A stretch of DNA of 64,000 bases from JAYODW01 sp038116745 (GTDB taxonomy: Bacteria > Pseudomonadota > Gammaproteobacteria > Ga0077536): the NCBI GenBank assembly GCA_038116745.1, contig JAYODW010000018.1:18599-82598 (forward strand), read 5' to 3'. This document shows, in pieces, positions 33,621 to 42,667 of this stretch; the stretch's first letter is position 1, and the number at the start of each line of letters is the position of its first letter. A model generated the notes under the pieces. The model was not told the origin of the DNA, searched no databases, and saw only the letters and a list, made by a program, of their open reading frames with translations. A program made the translations under genes and the position numbers.

Positions 33621-35036
33621 ATGGACGACAAAGTCAAAACATCGACCGACCCGACCCGACAACCCTACGCTGGCTATCACCTGCGTCGCGACCGCACCCG
33701 CGCCGAACTCGATGTCGAGCTGACGCACTGCGGTCCGGGGACGCCCATGGGCGAATACATGCGACGCTTCTGGCAGCCGGTGTGCCTGTCGGAAGAGCTT
33801 ACCGACGTGCCAAAAGCCATACGCATCATGAACGAAGACCTGGTCGCCTTCCGCGATCGTCGCGGCCGGGTTGGTGTGCTGGAGCGCCACTGCCCGCATC
33901 GGGGAACCTCGCTCGAGTACGGCATCATTCAGGAGCAGGGGATCCGTTGCTGCTATCACGCCTGGCAGTTCGACGTCGACGGCTCCATCCTCGAGATGCC
34001 CTGCGAGCCGGCGGACAACAGGATGAAGGACAACCTGTTCATCGGGGCCTATCCAGCCTTCGAGCGCCACGGTCTGGTCTTTGCGTACATGGGACCGCCT
34101 GCCGAGCGTCCCGAATTCGACGAGTACGACCCTTACCATCTGCCCGGTGACGGGCATCTGGTGGCATTCTCCAACGTGTATCCCTGCAACTGGCTGCAGG
34201 TCCACGAAAACCTCGTCGATCACTTTCACTCTGCAGCGCTGCACAACAACATGACCGTGGCCAGCGTCGACCAGGCCATCAGCGACGGCGTCAGCCTCGG
34301 ACAGGGTTTCCGCACCATGCCGCTGGTGCGCTGGGAAACAACACGGGACGGCAACGGCATGATGTTCGCCGCTGCCCGACGGGTCAGCGACGAGCGCGTC
34401 TGGATCCGCATCACCGAGATGACCCTGCCCAACCTGTGTCACACCTCTTCGGTCGCGCCCAGTGCGGCCGAGCAGCGCCACTCGACCGTAGGCATGACCC
34501 GCTGGCACGTTCCGGTCGACGACCACAACATGATCAGTTTCGGCTGGCGCCACTTCAACGACGAGGTCGATCCGGCGCATTTCGGACGGGAGGAAGCCTG
34601 CGGGATCGACAAGGTCGATTTTCTCGCCGGACAGGTCGGCGACCGCACTTACCGCGAGGGTCAGCTGGCTCCGGGTGACTTCGAAGCCATCGTCTCGATC
34701 GGCACGGTTGCGCCGCACGCGCTCGAACACCCCGCGCGCTCTGATGTCGGGGTTTACATGTGCCGCAACCTGCTACGCAAGGCGGTCCGCTGCGAGACGC
34801 CGGCGGACAGCACTCGAGCCGCCGCACGCGCCGCCGGGGATACCCTGCCACTCTACTCTTCCGACTCCGTCCTGCATCTGCCGCGGCAGCCGGACGATCA
34901 GGACTCCGCGCTGCTGATGGCCACCGCGACCCGCATGCTGGAGGTGATCCGTGAGATAGATGCGCAGCCCAGCCACGAACGCCAAGCGCACGTACGCCGG
35001 CGGCTGGACGAGATCGACGGCGGGGGTCGGGTATGA
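33621..35036 (+). CDS. Rieske non-heme iron oxygenase, large subunit
   Basis: 471 residues. Rieske 2Fe-2S ligands: CPHRG (C91, H93) and CCYHAW (C110, H113). The catalytic iron site is in WLQVHENLVDHFHSAALHNN (H203, H208, with a downstream carboxylate expected). The family (vanillate O-demethylase / phenylpropionate dioxygenase-type alpha subunits) inserts oxygen into aromatic or related compounds using an external ferredoxin/reductase, which is not encoded nearby. It follows the 470-residue orphan by 87 bp and may belong to the same transcript. Confidence 0.92.
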   Translation: MDDKVKTSTDPTRQPYAGYHLRRDRTRAELDVELTHCGPGTPMGEYMRRFWQPVCLSEELTDVPKAIRIMNEDLVAFRDRRGRVGVLERHCPHRGTSLEYGIIQEQGIRCCYHAWQFDVDGSILEMPCEPADNRMKDNLFIGAYPAFERHGLVFAYMGPPAERPEFDEYDPYHLPGDGHLVAFSNVYPCNWLQVHENLVDHFHSAALHNNMTVASVDQAISDGVSLGQGFRTMPLVRWETTRDGNGMMFAAARRVSDERVWIRITEMTLPNLCHTSSVAPSAAEQRHSTVGMTRWHVPVDDHNMISFGWRHFNDEVDPAHFGREEACGIDKVDFLAGQVGDRTYREGQLAPGDFEAIVSIGTVAPHALEHPARSDVGVYMCRNLLRKAVRCETPADSTRAAARAAGDTLPLYSSDSVLHLPRQPDDQDSALLMATATRMLEVIREIDAQPSHERQAHVRRRLDEIDGGGRV

Positions 35037-35200
35037 GGGCGCGCTGCCACCCCTCCGCTCCGCAGTCAGCTTATCGGGCTCAGGGCTGCAGCATGATGTC
35101 CGCCTGAACACAGCTTCCGCATCAGCCGCACGGTTCTACAGACCATGTGTGTGAGTCGGGTGATATAACGCAACTCTGCCCACTCGCCGGAGTTCGCACC

Positions 35201-35752
35201 ATGTCACTCGAGAGCGCCTACTACCTCAGTCAGATCGTTGCAGCGTTCGCTGTCGCGGGCTCCCTGCTTTTCGTCGGTCTGCAGATGCGGCAGAACGTCC
35301 GTACGCAGCGGGCCATCATGCACCAGGCCGTCGTCAGCCGGACCCTGGATACCACCAAGTTTTATTACACCTCCCCGCACGCAGAGGTTTTTGCCAAGCT
35401 GAGCTCAGTTGAGGAGTCACTCGGGCTGACTTCAGGCGAGGTCGCCATTGCCGGCGGCATCCTGCGCCTGAACATCATGAATCTCGAGGAAGCGCATTGG
35501 CAGCGCGACAACGGCTTTCTCACGGAAGACGCCGTGCAGAGCACGATCGCATCTTCGCGGCGCCTCTTCGCCATGCCTGGCGTGCGCGCAGCGTTCAGCG
35601 TCTGGCGCGAAGCGTTCTCCGCATCCCAGATTGCGCTTGTAGAACGCCTGGGAATCCTGGAGCACGACCTGATGGAATACCGCTTCGAGGATCTATGGGC
35701 AGCAAATATGCGCAGCATGATGGAAGCCGGGTTTATCTCGCGCGGAACCTGA
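35201..35752 (+). CDS. Small membrane-anchored protein of unknown function
   Basis: 183 residues from the ATG at 35201. The N-terminus SLESAYYLSQIVAAFAVAGS and LLFVGLQMRQN forms one transmembrane helix with a following basic segment. The rest is helical and soluble (about 40-183), with Arg, Glu and Trp but no known catalytic motif. Similar short proteins beginning with this pattern are common in marine gammaproteobacteria and are uncharacterised. GGAG precedes the start by about 9 nt. No clear operon partner. Confidence 0.7.
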   Translation: MSLESAYYLSQIVAAFAVAGSLLFVGLQMRQNVRTQRAIMHQAVVSRTLDTTKFYYTSPHAEVFAKLSSVEESLGLTSGEVAIAGGILRLNIMNLEEAHWQRDNGFLTEDAVQSTIASSRRLFAMPGVRAAFSVWREAFSASQIALVERLGILEHDLMEYRFEDLWAANMRSMMEAGFISRGT

Positions 35753-35966
35753 ACGGCACCCGAACCGAAGGCCTCAGAGCAATCCGTCTGGCTCTGAGCA
35801 CCATGCCGCGATTCGCCGCGCTGGACGCTCCAGCGCTGACACGACCCGCCGACAACGCCTGAGTGTAAGCCCCCCCAAACAGACTCAGCGCAGCATATCT
35901 CCGCTTCTCCGGCTTGCCCTTTATGCAGACCGCTGCGTCTTCGATCCCGCCAGAGCCGGCGTCTTA

Positions 35967-37610
35967 TCAGCGCATCTTCGTCGTGCGCATCGCCAGCACG
36001 CTCGGCGGCGCATCAAACGTCTCTGCGCTGGCCAGATCCCAGAACACGTCGAACACCGGGATATCCGGGACCACACCCTCGCGGAGCTCGTTGGGACGCA
36101 CCCAGTCGTGCAGTGCCGCCAGGGAACGTATCTCCGTGGACGAAATGCGCCTGACCAGATGCTCCGGACCGAGCTCGTCCGGGTGCGTCAGACCCGCGGC
36201 GCTCAGCAGTTCCTGCAACGCGTGCAGCGTGTTCTGGTGAAAACGCCACACCCGCGTGGCTTTGTCTTCGGGAACAAGCGCCCGATAGCGGCTGGGATCC
36301 TGAGTCGTCACACCGGTAGGACAATGTCCGGTATGACACGTCTGTGAGTGAATACAGCCCAGCGCGAACATGAAACCGCGCGCCGCGTTACACCAGTCCG
36401 CACCCAGCGCACAGGCGCGCGCGATATCGAATGCGGTGACGATTTTCCCGGCCGCCCCGATGCGGATCTCGCCCCGCAGGCCAACGCCGACCAGCGTGTT
36501 ATGGACCAGCAGCAGTGCTTCTTTGAGCGGCGCGCCGACATGATCACTGAATTCCAGTGGCGCCGCGCCGGTGCCGCCCTCTGCCCCATCGACGACGACG
36601 AAATCCGGTGTGATGCCGCTTTTGATCATGGCTTTCACGATCCCGAACCACTCCCACGGATGGCCAATGGCCAGCTTGAATCCGGTCGGTTTGCCCCCGG
36701 ATAGCTCGCGCAGGCGCGCCAGAAATTCGAGCAGCTCCATCGGCGTGCGGAAGCTGCTGTGCGATGCCGGCGAGATGCAATCCTCGCCGAGCGGCACGCC
36801 CCGCGCCTCGGCGATGGCGGCATTGACCTTGGCGCCTGGCAGCACCCCACCATGTCCGGGCTTTGCGCCCTGCGACAGCTTGAGCTCGATCATGCGGACC
36901 TGATCTGAGGTCGCATTTTCCGCAAAGCGCCCCGAGTCAAAAGCGCCGTCATGATTACGGCAGCCGAAGTAGCCGGATCCTATCTGCCACACAAGGTCGC
37001 CACCGTGCTCTCGGTGGTAGGCGGAGATCGAACCCTCACCGGTGTCATGAAAAAAGCCGCCGCGTTGTGCGCCCGCATTCAGCGCCAGGATTGCTGGCGG
37101 CGACAGCGCGCCGTAGCTCATCGCGGAGATATTGAACACCGACGCCGAGTAAGGTTTCGTGCAGTCGGCCGACCCGACCTGGATACGGAAATCGTGACTT
37201 TCAATCCGGCTGGGCATGATGGAGTGGTTAATCCACTCATGGCAGGCCTCATAGACATCAAGCTGCGTCCCGAATGGCCGCTTATCCTCCATGTCCTTGG
37301 CGCGCGAGTACACGATTGAGCGCTGCACCCGCGAAAACGGTACCTGTTCGGTGTCGTTCTCGAGGAAATACTGGCGGATCTCCGGTCGTACAAACTCGAG
37401 GAAAAACCGGATGTGCGAAAGGATCGGGTAATTCCGTCGAATAGCGTGTCGGGTCTGGAACAGATCGACCACCCCAACGAGCGACAGGGCTCCGGCTGCA
37501 ACGGCGAGCACCCAGCACAGCATGCTCGCGGTCAGCAGAGCCAGCAGCAGGCTGGCCGCGGCGGTAAAGACGCAGCCAGCAAAAAAGAAATAGCGGGAAG
37601 GGAACTTCAT
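35967..37610 (-). CDS. FMN-binding glutamate-synthase-domain protein, membrane anchored
   Basis: 547 residues from the ATG at 37610 (GGAG 7 nt upstream). Two hydrophobic helices (about 10-55) precede a complete glutamate synthase FMN barrel: ISAMSYGALSPPAILALNAG, HDTGEGSISAYHREHGGDLV, GAKPGHGGVLPGAKVNAAIA, VVVDGAEGGTGAAPLEFSDH and the Cys cluster CIHSQTCHTGHCPTGVTTQD, which would bind an iron-sulphur cluster. Amidotransferase and GltD partners are missing, so it is not a complete glutamate synthase. Such stand-alone proteins are widespread and their reaction is unknown. Confidence 0.88.
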   Translation of the reverse strand: MKFPSRYFFFAGCVFTAAASLLLALLTASMLCWVLAVAAGALSLVGVVDLFQTRHAIRRNYPILSHIRFFLEFVRPEIRQYFLENDTEQVPFSRVQRSIVYSRAKDMEDKRPFGTQLDVYEACHEWINHSIMPSRIESHDFRIQVGSADCTKPYSASVFNISAMSYGALSPPAILALNAGAQRGGFFHDTGEGSISAYHREHGGDLVWQIGSGYFGCRNHDGAFDSGRFAENATSDQVRMIELKLSQGAKPGHGGVLPGAKVNAAIAEARGVPLGEDCISPASHSSFRTPMELLEFLARLRELSGGKPTGFKLAIGHPWEWFGIVKAMIKSGITPDFVVVDGAEGGTGAAPLEFSDHVGAPLKEALLLVHNTLVGVGLRGEIRIGAAGKIVTAFDIARACALGADWCNAARGFMFALGCIHSQTCHTGHCPTGVTTQDPSRYRALVPEDKATRVWRFHQNTLHALQELLSAAGLTHPDELGPEHLVRRISSTEIRSLAALHDWVRPNELREGVVPDIPVFDVFWDLASAETFDAPPSVLAMRTTKMR

Positions 37611-37738
37611 CAAGCACTCCATGCTGGCCCCGGGCCAGCAGAACCGGACACCACAGACGGCCCATCACGACCGATTAAAGAGTAACTCCGGTGCAGGGGT
37701 CAGTCTTCTCCCGCTCCAGTCAGGACCGTGGTCCGCAA

Positions 37739-38842
37739 TCAGCCGCCCAATGATTCCATCAGCGTCGTGACCACACGCTGCTGAGTCAGCGGATCCAGGA
37801 ATGGATGCAGCGGGAGACTCAGGACACGCGCCGCGGCGCGTTCAGCCACGGGGAAACTGCCCGGCCCGTATCCCAGTGCGGCGAAAGCGGGCTGCAGGTG
37901 CAGCGGTATCGGGTAGTGCACCGCGGTCGGTATTCCGGCTGACTCTAGCGCCTGCCGGGCATGCTCGCGATCGTCGAGCTCCACGGTGTACTGCGCGTAC
38001 ACCGAGCGATTGCCGTCTGTAATCGACGGCGTCACCACCCGACCAGACGCTGCCCGCAGCAGATCAGAGTAGCGCTCGCCCGCCGCTTCTCTGGCCACCA
38101 GCTCGTCTTCGAACGCCGGCAGTTTGGCGAGCAGCACCGCGCACTGCAGCGTGTCCATCCTGCCGTTCAGGCCGAGCACCGGATGGTGGTACCGACGGTC
38201 CTGGCCGTGGACGCGGATCTCCCGCATGCGTTTCGCCAGCGCATCGTCATCGGTAAAACAGGCACCGCCGTCGCCGTAGCAGCCAAGCGGCTTGGAAGGG
38301 AAAAAACTGGTGCAGCCAATGTCGCTCAACGCGCAGGAACGACGGCCGCGATAGCGCGCGCCGAAGCTCTGCGCCGCATCCTCAATGACCGGCAGACCAT
38401 GCGCGGCTGCGATGCGGTTGATCGCAGCGAAATCCGCACACTGGCCATACAGGCTCACCGGCATGATGGCGCGCGTCCGGGGTGAGAGCACCGATTCGAG
38501 GCGCACCGGGTCGAGGTTGTATGTGCGCGGTTCAATGTCCACGAACACGGGCCTCGCACCCAGCAGCGCGATGCTTTCGGCCGTGGCAATAAAACTGAAA
38601 GGCGTGGTGATGACCTCATCGCCCGGCGCGATCCCCAATGCCATCATGGCAATGAGCAGGGCATCGGTCCCGCTCGAAACCGTGATGCAGTGCCGACTGC
38701 CGGTGAATGCCGCGAGGGCGGCCTCAAGCTCGGCTACCTCGGGCCCCATCACGTAAGCGCCGTGATCGAGCACGGCCTGGATACGGCGGTCGATCTCCGG
38801 CTTGAGCTGGCGGTACTGGGTTTTTAAATCGATAAAGTCCAT
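37739..38842 (-). CDS. DegT/DnrJ/EryC1/StrS-family PLP aminotransferase
   Basis: 367 residues. PLP-dependent transaminase of the nucleotide-sugar type (WbpE/VioA-like), acting on keto-sugars linked to UDP or TDP. ITVSSGTDALLIAMMALGI binds the cofactor phosphate. VIEDAAQSFGARYRGR has the Asp155 that pairs with the PLP ring. Lys184 in TSFFPSKPLGCYGDGGAC forms the Schiff base. The C-terminus has IPLHLQPAFAALGYGPGSFP, usual for the family. No glycosyltransferases or other sugar genes are adjacent. The oxidoreductase at 4146-5171 could in principle supply its keto substrate (inference). Confidence 0.9.
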   Translation of the reverse strand: MDFIDLKTQYRQLKPEIDRRIQAVLDHGAYVMGPEVAELEAALAAFTGSRHCITVSSGTDALLIAMMALGIAPGDEVITTPFSFIATAESIALLGARPVFVDIEPRTYNLDPVRLESVLSPRTRAIMPVSLYGQCADFAAINRIAAAHGLPVIEDAAQSFGARYRGRRSCALSDIGCTSFFPSKPLGCYGDGGACFTDDDALAKRMREIRVHGQDRRYHHPVLGLNGRMDTLQCAVLLAKLPAFEDELVAREAAGERYSDLLRAASGRVVTPSITDGNRSVYAQYTVELDDREHARQALESAGIPTAVHYPIPLHLQPAFAALGYGPGSFPVAERAAARVLSLPLHPFLDPLTQQRVVTTLMESLGG

Positions 38843-38886
38843 CAGACGTGTGCTTGGTCGTAAGCGATGCAGCGCAGGGGTCAGGA

Positions 38887-40296
38887 CTACCGAGCTGCAC
38901 TGATATCAGGGCGCCGCCGATGCCAGTCGGTAGCGCTCTGGTAGGCTGCGCCGGCCGCAATCAGCTTGTCCTCTTCAAAGTGGCGCCCGATCAGCTGGAA
39001 CACGATCGGCAATCCCTGATGGTTGAAGCCGCAGGGCATGATGACGCTCGGATGCCCCGACAGATTGAACGGGCAGGTGAATCGATGAAAGCCGGCAATC
39101 ATGTCGTCATCCACGTTCTCCATCTGCTGCATGGTCGGCACGAGGAACCCGAGCACCGGTAGCGCCAGCGCGTCGATGCGGGTGAAGAGTTCGTTCACCT
39201 GGCCGCGGAAAGCCTCGCGACGCAGCAGCAGCGCCTGGTAGTCGCAGCCGCTGAGACTGTTGCCAAGTTCAAGCAGCTGGGTCAGCGCCGGTCCGTAAGC
39301 GTCGCGGCGGGCTGGGAAGGTGTCGCGGTGTGCCAGCGCCGTCTGCACCGCACAGATCCCGAACCAGTCCCAGATCATGTCCGACACATCGGGTACGGTG
39401 ACTTCTCTTACCTCGGCGCCGGCGGCTGCAAGCTCCGCCACGGCGGCATCCAGCGCCCGCGCGATCTCGGGGTCGACATCGCGACCGATCCATGCCGGAT
39501 CGATCCCCAGAACCAGGCCCTCGCACCCGCGTCCGGCTGCCGACCGGTAATCCGGAACGACCTGTTGCGCGGCCGTCGGATCGCGTGGGTCGGGTCCGGC
39601 AATCACACCGAGAAGAGTCGCCGCATCGACCACCGACCGCGCAAACGGGCCCACGTGGTCCAGCGAGGCGGCAAGCTCGAACACACCATGTCGCGACACC
39701 CGCCCCCAGGTCGGCTTGATCGCGGTCGCGCCGTTGGCTGCTGCCGGAAGCCGGATCGAACCACCGGTCTCTGAGCCCAGCGCAGCAACACACAGGCCAC
39801 CGCTAACCGCCACCCCGCTGCCGCTTGAGGAGGCGCCCGACCAGTGTGCGGCAGACCAGGGATTCCGCGGTGCCGGAAAAGGCGGACAGTGCTCAGCGTA
39901 GACCCCCTGGGTCAGGGTGAGCTTGGCCGTCAGGACAGCACCGGCACTTTCCAGACGCTCGATGACGGTAGCGTTGTCGCTCGCGAGATGCTCACGATGC
40001 AACCCCATGCCCCCTGTTGTGGGCACACCGCTCATGTCAAAAATATCTTTGACCCCGATGGGCACACCTGCCAGCGGTCCCGGTCTCTGTCCCTGGGCGA
40101 GCGATTCGTCGATGGCTGCAGCGCGGGCCCGCGCGCGCTGGCGCAGGTCGGTGATGATCGCGCCGAGCGCGGGCTCCAGGCGGTCGACCTCGCGCAGCTG
40201 TGCTTCGAGCAAAGCTGTCGCGGTGACGCCTCCGGCAGCAAGCTCACGCACGATGGTGGCCACATCCATTGCGAACAGGTCCTGTGTCTCACCCAT
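38887..40296 (-). CDS. Amidase-signature family hydrolase
   Basis: 469 residues from the ATG at 40296, with AAGGGGAG upstream. Hydrolyses an amide bond. The Ser-cisSer-Lys triad is visible: Lys83 in GVPIGVKDIFDMSG, Ser in HWSGASSSGSGVAVSGG (about 157) and the nucleophile Ser180 in GSETGGSIRLPAAANGA. Length and layout are ordinary. It could be a GatA-like or aliphatic/aryl-acylamidase; the absence of gatB/gatC nearby argues against the tRNA amidotransferase. It is divergent from a second LLM oxidoreductase, so both may be induced by the same compound. Confidence 0.92.
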   Translation of the reverse strand: MGETQDLFAMDVATIVRELAAGGVTATALLEAQLREVDRLEPALGAIITDLRQRARARAAAIDESLAQGQRPGPLAGVPIGVKDIFDMSGVPTTGGMGLHREHLASDNATVIERLESAGAVLTAKLTLTQGVYAEHCPPFPAPRNPWSAAHWSGASSSGSGVAVSGGLCVAALGSETGGSIRLPAAANGATAIKPTWGRVSRHGVFELAASLDHVGPFARSVVDAATLLGVIAGPDPRDPTAAQQVVPDYRSAAGRGCEGLVLGIDPAWIGRDVDPEIARALDAAVAELAAAGAEVREVTVPDVSDMIWDWFGICAVQTALAHRDTFPARRDAYGPALTQLLELGNSLSGCDYQALLLRREAFRGQVNELFTRIDALALPVLGFLVPTMQQMENVDDDMIAGFHRFTCPFNLSGHPSVIMPCGFNHQGLPIVFQLIGRHFEEDKLIAAGAAYQSATDWHRRRPDISAAR

Positions 40297-40454
40297 ACCC
40301 GCTCCCCTTACTTGCGGCGTCAGCCGAGAGGCTGCGCAGTCTAAACCCTTACCTGGCGCCTGCTCAGCGCTGACAGCAGCTTGTCTCAGCGCACCGGCAG
40401 CCACTACAACGCAGTAGCATCTCCAGGCAGGCAAGACTATCAACGGGCACGACT

Positions 40455-41525
40455 ATGGAACTAGGCATCTGCGTCGCTTCAAAGATCGACGACATCGACT
40501 ACATCGTCCGCGCCGAGGCGCTCGGCTACACGCACGCCTGGATCGCTGACAGCCAGATGATCTGGAGTGATCCCTACGCCGTGCTCGCGCTGGCCGCCAC
40601 GCGGACGCGCACCATGCGCCTGGGCACCGGTGTAGCCGTGGCCCCGACCCGCCCTGCGCCGGTCACTGCGGCCAGCATCGCCACCATCAATGCCCTGGCG
40701 CCCGGTCGTACCTTCCTTGGCATCGGCACCGGGAATACCGCCATGCGGGTGATGGGCCACAAACCGATGCCCATCGCAGAATTCGACAACTACCTCGGGA
40801 CCCTGAAGCCGCTCATGCACGGCGCAGAAGCCGATTTCCGCTGGCGCGGGCGCAGCGCCCCGGTACGGCACATCATGCCGGATTCAGGTTTCGTAAATTT
40901 CGTTGATCCGATTCCGCTCTACGTCTCCGGCTTCGGGCCCCGAGCGCTGGGCCTGGCGGGCAAACATGGGGATGGTGTCGTCCTTTCCATCCCACCCGAT
41001 CCGCGCCATATGCCGGGCGTGTGGGCCAGTATCGAACGCGGCGCTGAAGCCGCCGGCCGAGCGCTCGACCGCGCCGCCTATCGCGCCGCGACGCTGACGA
41101 CGATGGTCGTGCTGCGGCCGGGCGAGCAACCTGACTCTGCACGGGCGAAGCGACTCTGCGGCGCTTTTGCCATGGCTTCCCTGCACTACACCTACGATCG
41201 CTGGCGCCAGACCGGTCAGCCACCCGGGCGTGCCGTGCGCGATATCTGGTCGGACTTCTGCACCCACATGGAGAGCTTCGATCCTGCTCGCCGTCACCAG
41301 TTCGTGCATCGGGGCCATAACTGCTGGGTCGAGCCCGACGAGGAGCGTTTCCTCACACGCGAACTGCTGACTTCGACCTGCATGCTCGGCACGGCAAGCG
41401 AACTTGTCGACCGCCTCGGCGCCCTCGCTGAAAACGGGCTGGACGAGGTCACGCTGCTACCGCCACTGGAACCCCGCTACGAAGTCATCGAACAGGTCGC
41501 GGCGGATGTAATGACGCAGCTCTGA
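40455..41525 (+). CDS. LLM-class flavin/F420-dependent oxidoreductase
   Basis: 356 residues. Luciferase-like TIM barrel of the methylene-tetrahydromethanopterin-reductase type: LGICVASKIDDIDYIVRAEA, GYTHAWIADSQMIWSDPYAV, RLGTGVAVAPTRPAPVTAAS and APGRTFLGIGTGNTAMRVMG. A reduced flavin (FMN or F420) would be the cofactor; this cannot be told from sequence here. It differs strongly from the LLM protein at 28605-29645, so it is not a recent duplicate. It ends in a convergent arrangement with the ABC genes. Confidence 0.88.
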   Translation: MELGICVASKIDDIDYIVRAEALGYTHAWIADSQMIWSDPYAVLALAATRTRTMRLGTGVAVAPTRPAPVTAASIATINALAPGRTFLGIGTGNTAMRVMGHKPMPIAEFDNYLGTLKPLMHGAEADFRWRGRSAPVRHIMPDSGFVNFVDPIPLYVSGFGPRALGLAGKHGDGVVLSIPPDPRHMPGVWASIERGAEAAGRALDRAAYRAATLTTMVVLRPGEQPDSARAKRLCGAFAMASLHYTYDRWRQTGQPPGRAVRDIWSDFCTHMESFDPARRHQFVHRGHNCWVEPDEERFLTRELLTSTCMLGTASELVDRLGALAENGLDEVTLLPPLEPRYEVIEQVAADVMTQL

Positions 41526-41550
41526 CAGCCGACAGGCTCAAGAAGAGCTT

Positions 41551-41570
41551 ACCCGGCAGCCTCCCCGGGT
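41551..41570. terminator. Hairpin between convergent LLM oxidoreductase and ABC genes
   Basis: ACCCGG (41551-41556) and CCGGGT (41565-41570) form a 6-bp stem with an 8-nt loop. No T-tract on either side, so weak support as a terminator. Confidence 0.25.
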
Positions 41571-41575
41571 CGCGT

Positions 41576-42667
41576 TCAGGCCGAATTCAACAGCAGTCGA
41601 ATGACCTGCTGATCGCCCTCTACGCCCGACGCAATTGATTCGCACAGGTTACGGATGATGGCCAGGCTGAAATCCTCGGCCGCTGCCTCCGCATCCAGAG
41701 GCCGTGCCGCCGCGGCGCTCGTCGAGAGCACGATGGAGATTCGGCGGCTTTGTTCCCCGAATTCGACGCGCAGCGTCAGGGGCGCCTGATGCAAGCCGGG
41801 TTTGTATTGCTGCAGAAGTTCCTCGACCAGCAACAGCACCCGTCCGCGCATCATCGCGTCGAGAGCATGCTTGTCGAAGAAACGCTCGAGCTCGCCGTTC
41901 AGGTGGTAGAGATCAAAGTCCGGTGACACGACCTCGGCCTGATAGCTGCGCACACGGTTGATGAAGACCCGGGTCTTCTCTCGCTGCGGGTTATCGAAAA
42001 TCTGCGCGGGCGGACCCTGTTCGTAGATCACACCCTCGTCCATGTAGAACACGCGGCTCGACACATCCCGCGCGAAATCCATCTCGTGAGTGACGATGAT
42101 CATCGTCATACCTTCCCGTGCGAGATTACGGATCACCGAGAGCACTTCGCTGACCATGGTGGGATCGAGCGCCGAGGTAGGCTCGTCGAACAGGATCACC
42201 TCGGGGTCCATGGCCAGACAGCGCGCAATCGCCACCCGCTGCTTCTGGCCGCCCGACAGCTCATCCGGAAAGCTGTGCGCCTTTTCACCGAGGCCCACAA
42301 GACGCAGCAGCTCCAGCGCTTTCGCCTCGAGCTCGGCGCGGGGGATGCGCTTCAGCCTGGTCGGAGCAAGAGTCAGGTTCTCCAGCACGGTCAGATGCGA
42401 GAACAGGTTGAAGCCCTGGAAAACCATGTTCATGCGCTGCCGCACCCGGGTGACGTCAGTCGCCGGATCCAGCATGTCCTTGCCATCGACAAAGATTGCG
42501 CCACCCGTCGGCTGCTCGAGCAGATTCAGGCAACGCAGAAACGTGCTCTTGCCGGTCCCCGAGGGGCCAATGACGGAGATCACTTCCCCCCTGGCGATCT
42601 CGGCGCTGACATCACGCAGCACATTTAAGCTGCCGAAAGTTTTGGCCAGATGCTCGACGCGGATCAT
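41576..42667 (-). CDS. Polar amino-acid ABC transporter ATPase with GHKL-like C-terminal domain
   Basis: 363 residues from the ATG at 42667, overlapping the permease stop (ATGA). The first about 245 residues are a GlnQ/HisP-type ATPase: Walker A GPSGTGKSTFLRCLN, Q-loop MNMVFQGFNLF, signature LSGGQKQRVAIARCLAMDPE and Walker B VILFDEPTSALDP with the switch His in IIVTHEMDF. The extra about 115 residues (FDLYHLNGELERFFDKHALD, LLLVEELLQQY, DFSLAIIRNLCESI) resemble a degenerate anti-sigma/GHKL ATPase domain; the N-box Asn and the G-box glycines are not conserved. It forms a two-gene importer with the upstream gene. Confidence 0.9.
   Translation of the reverse strand: MIRVEHLAKTFGSLNVLRDVSAEIARGEVISVIGPSGTGKSTFLRCLNLLEQPTGGAIFVDGKDMLDPATDVTRVRQRMNMVFQGFNLFSHLTVLENLTLAPTRLKRIPRAELEAKALELLRLVGLGEKAHSFPDELSGGQKQRVAIARCLAMDPEVILFDEPTSALDPTMVSEVLSVIRNLAREGMTMIIVTHEMDFARDVSSRVFYMDEGVIYEQGPPAQIFDNPQREKTRVFINRVRSYQAEVVSPDFDLYHLNGELERFFDKHALDAMMRGRVLLLVEELLQQYKPGLHQAPLTLRVEFGEQSRRISIVLSTSAAAARPLDAEAAAEDFSLAIIRNLCESIASGVEGDQQVIRLLLNSA

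Noticed and set aside
33600..34730. 376-codon open frame on the minus strand
   Set aside because: Antisense to the Rieske oxygenase, whose cluster ligands are all intact. GC-rich codon bias creates such mirrors.
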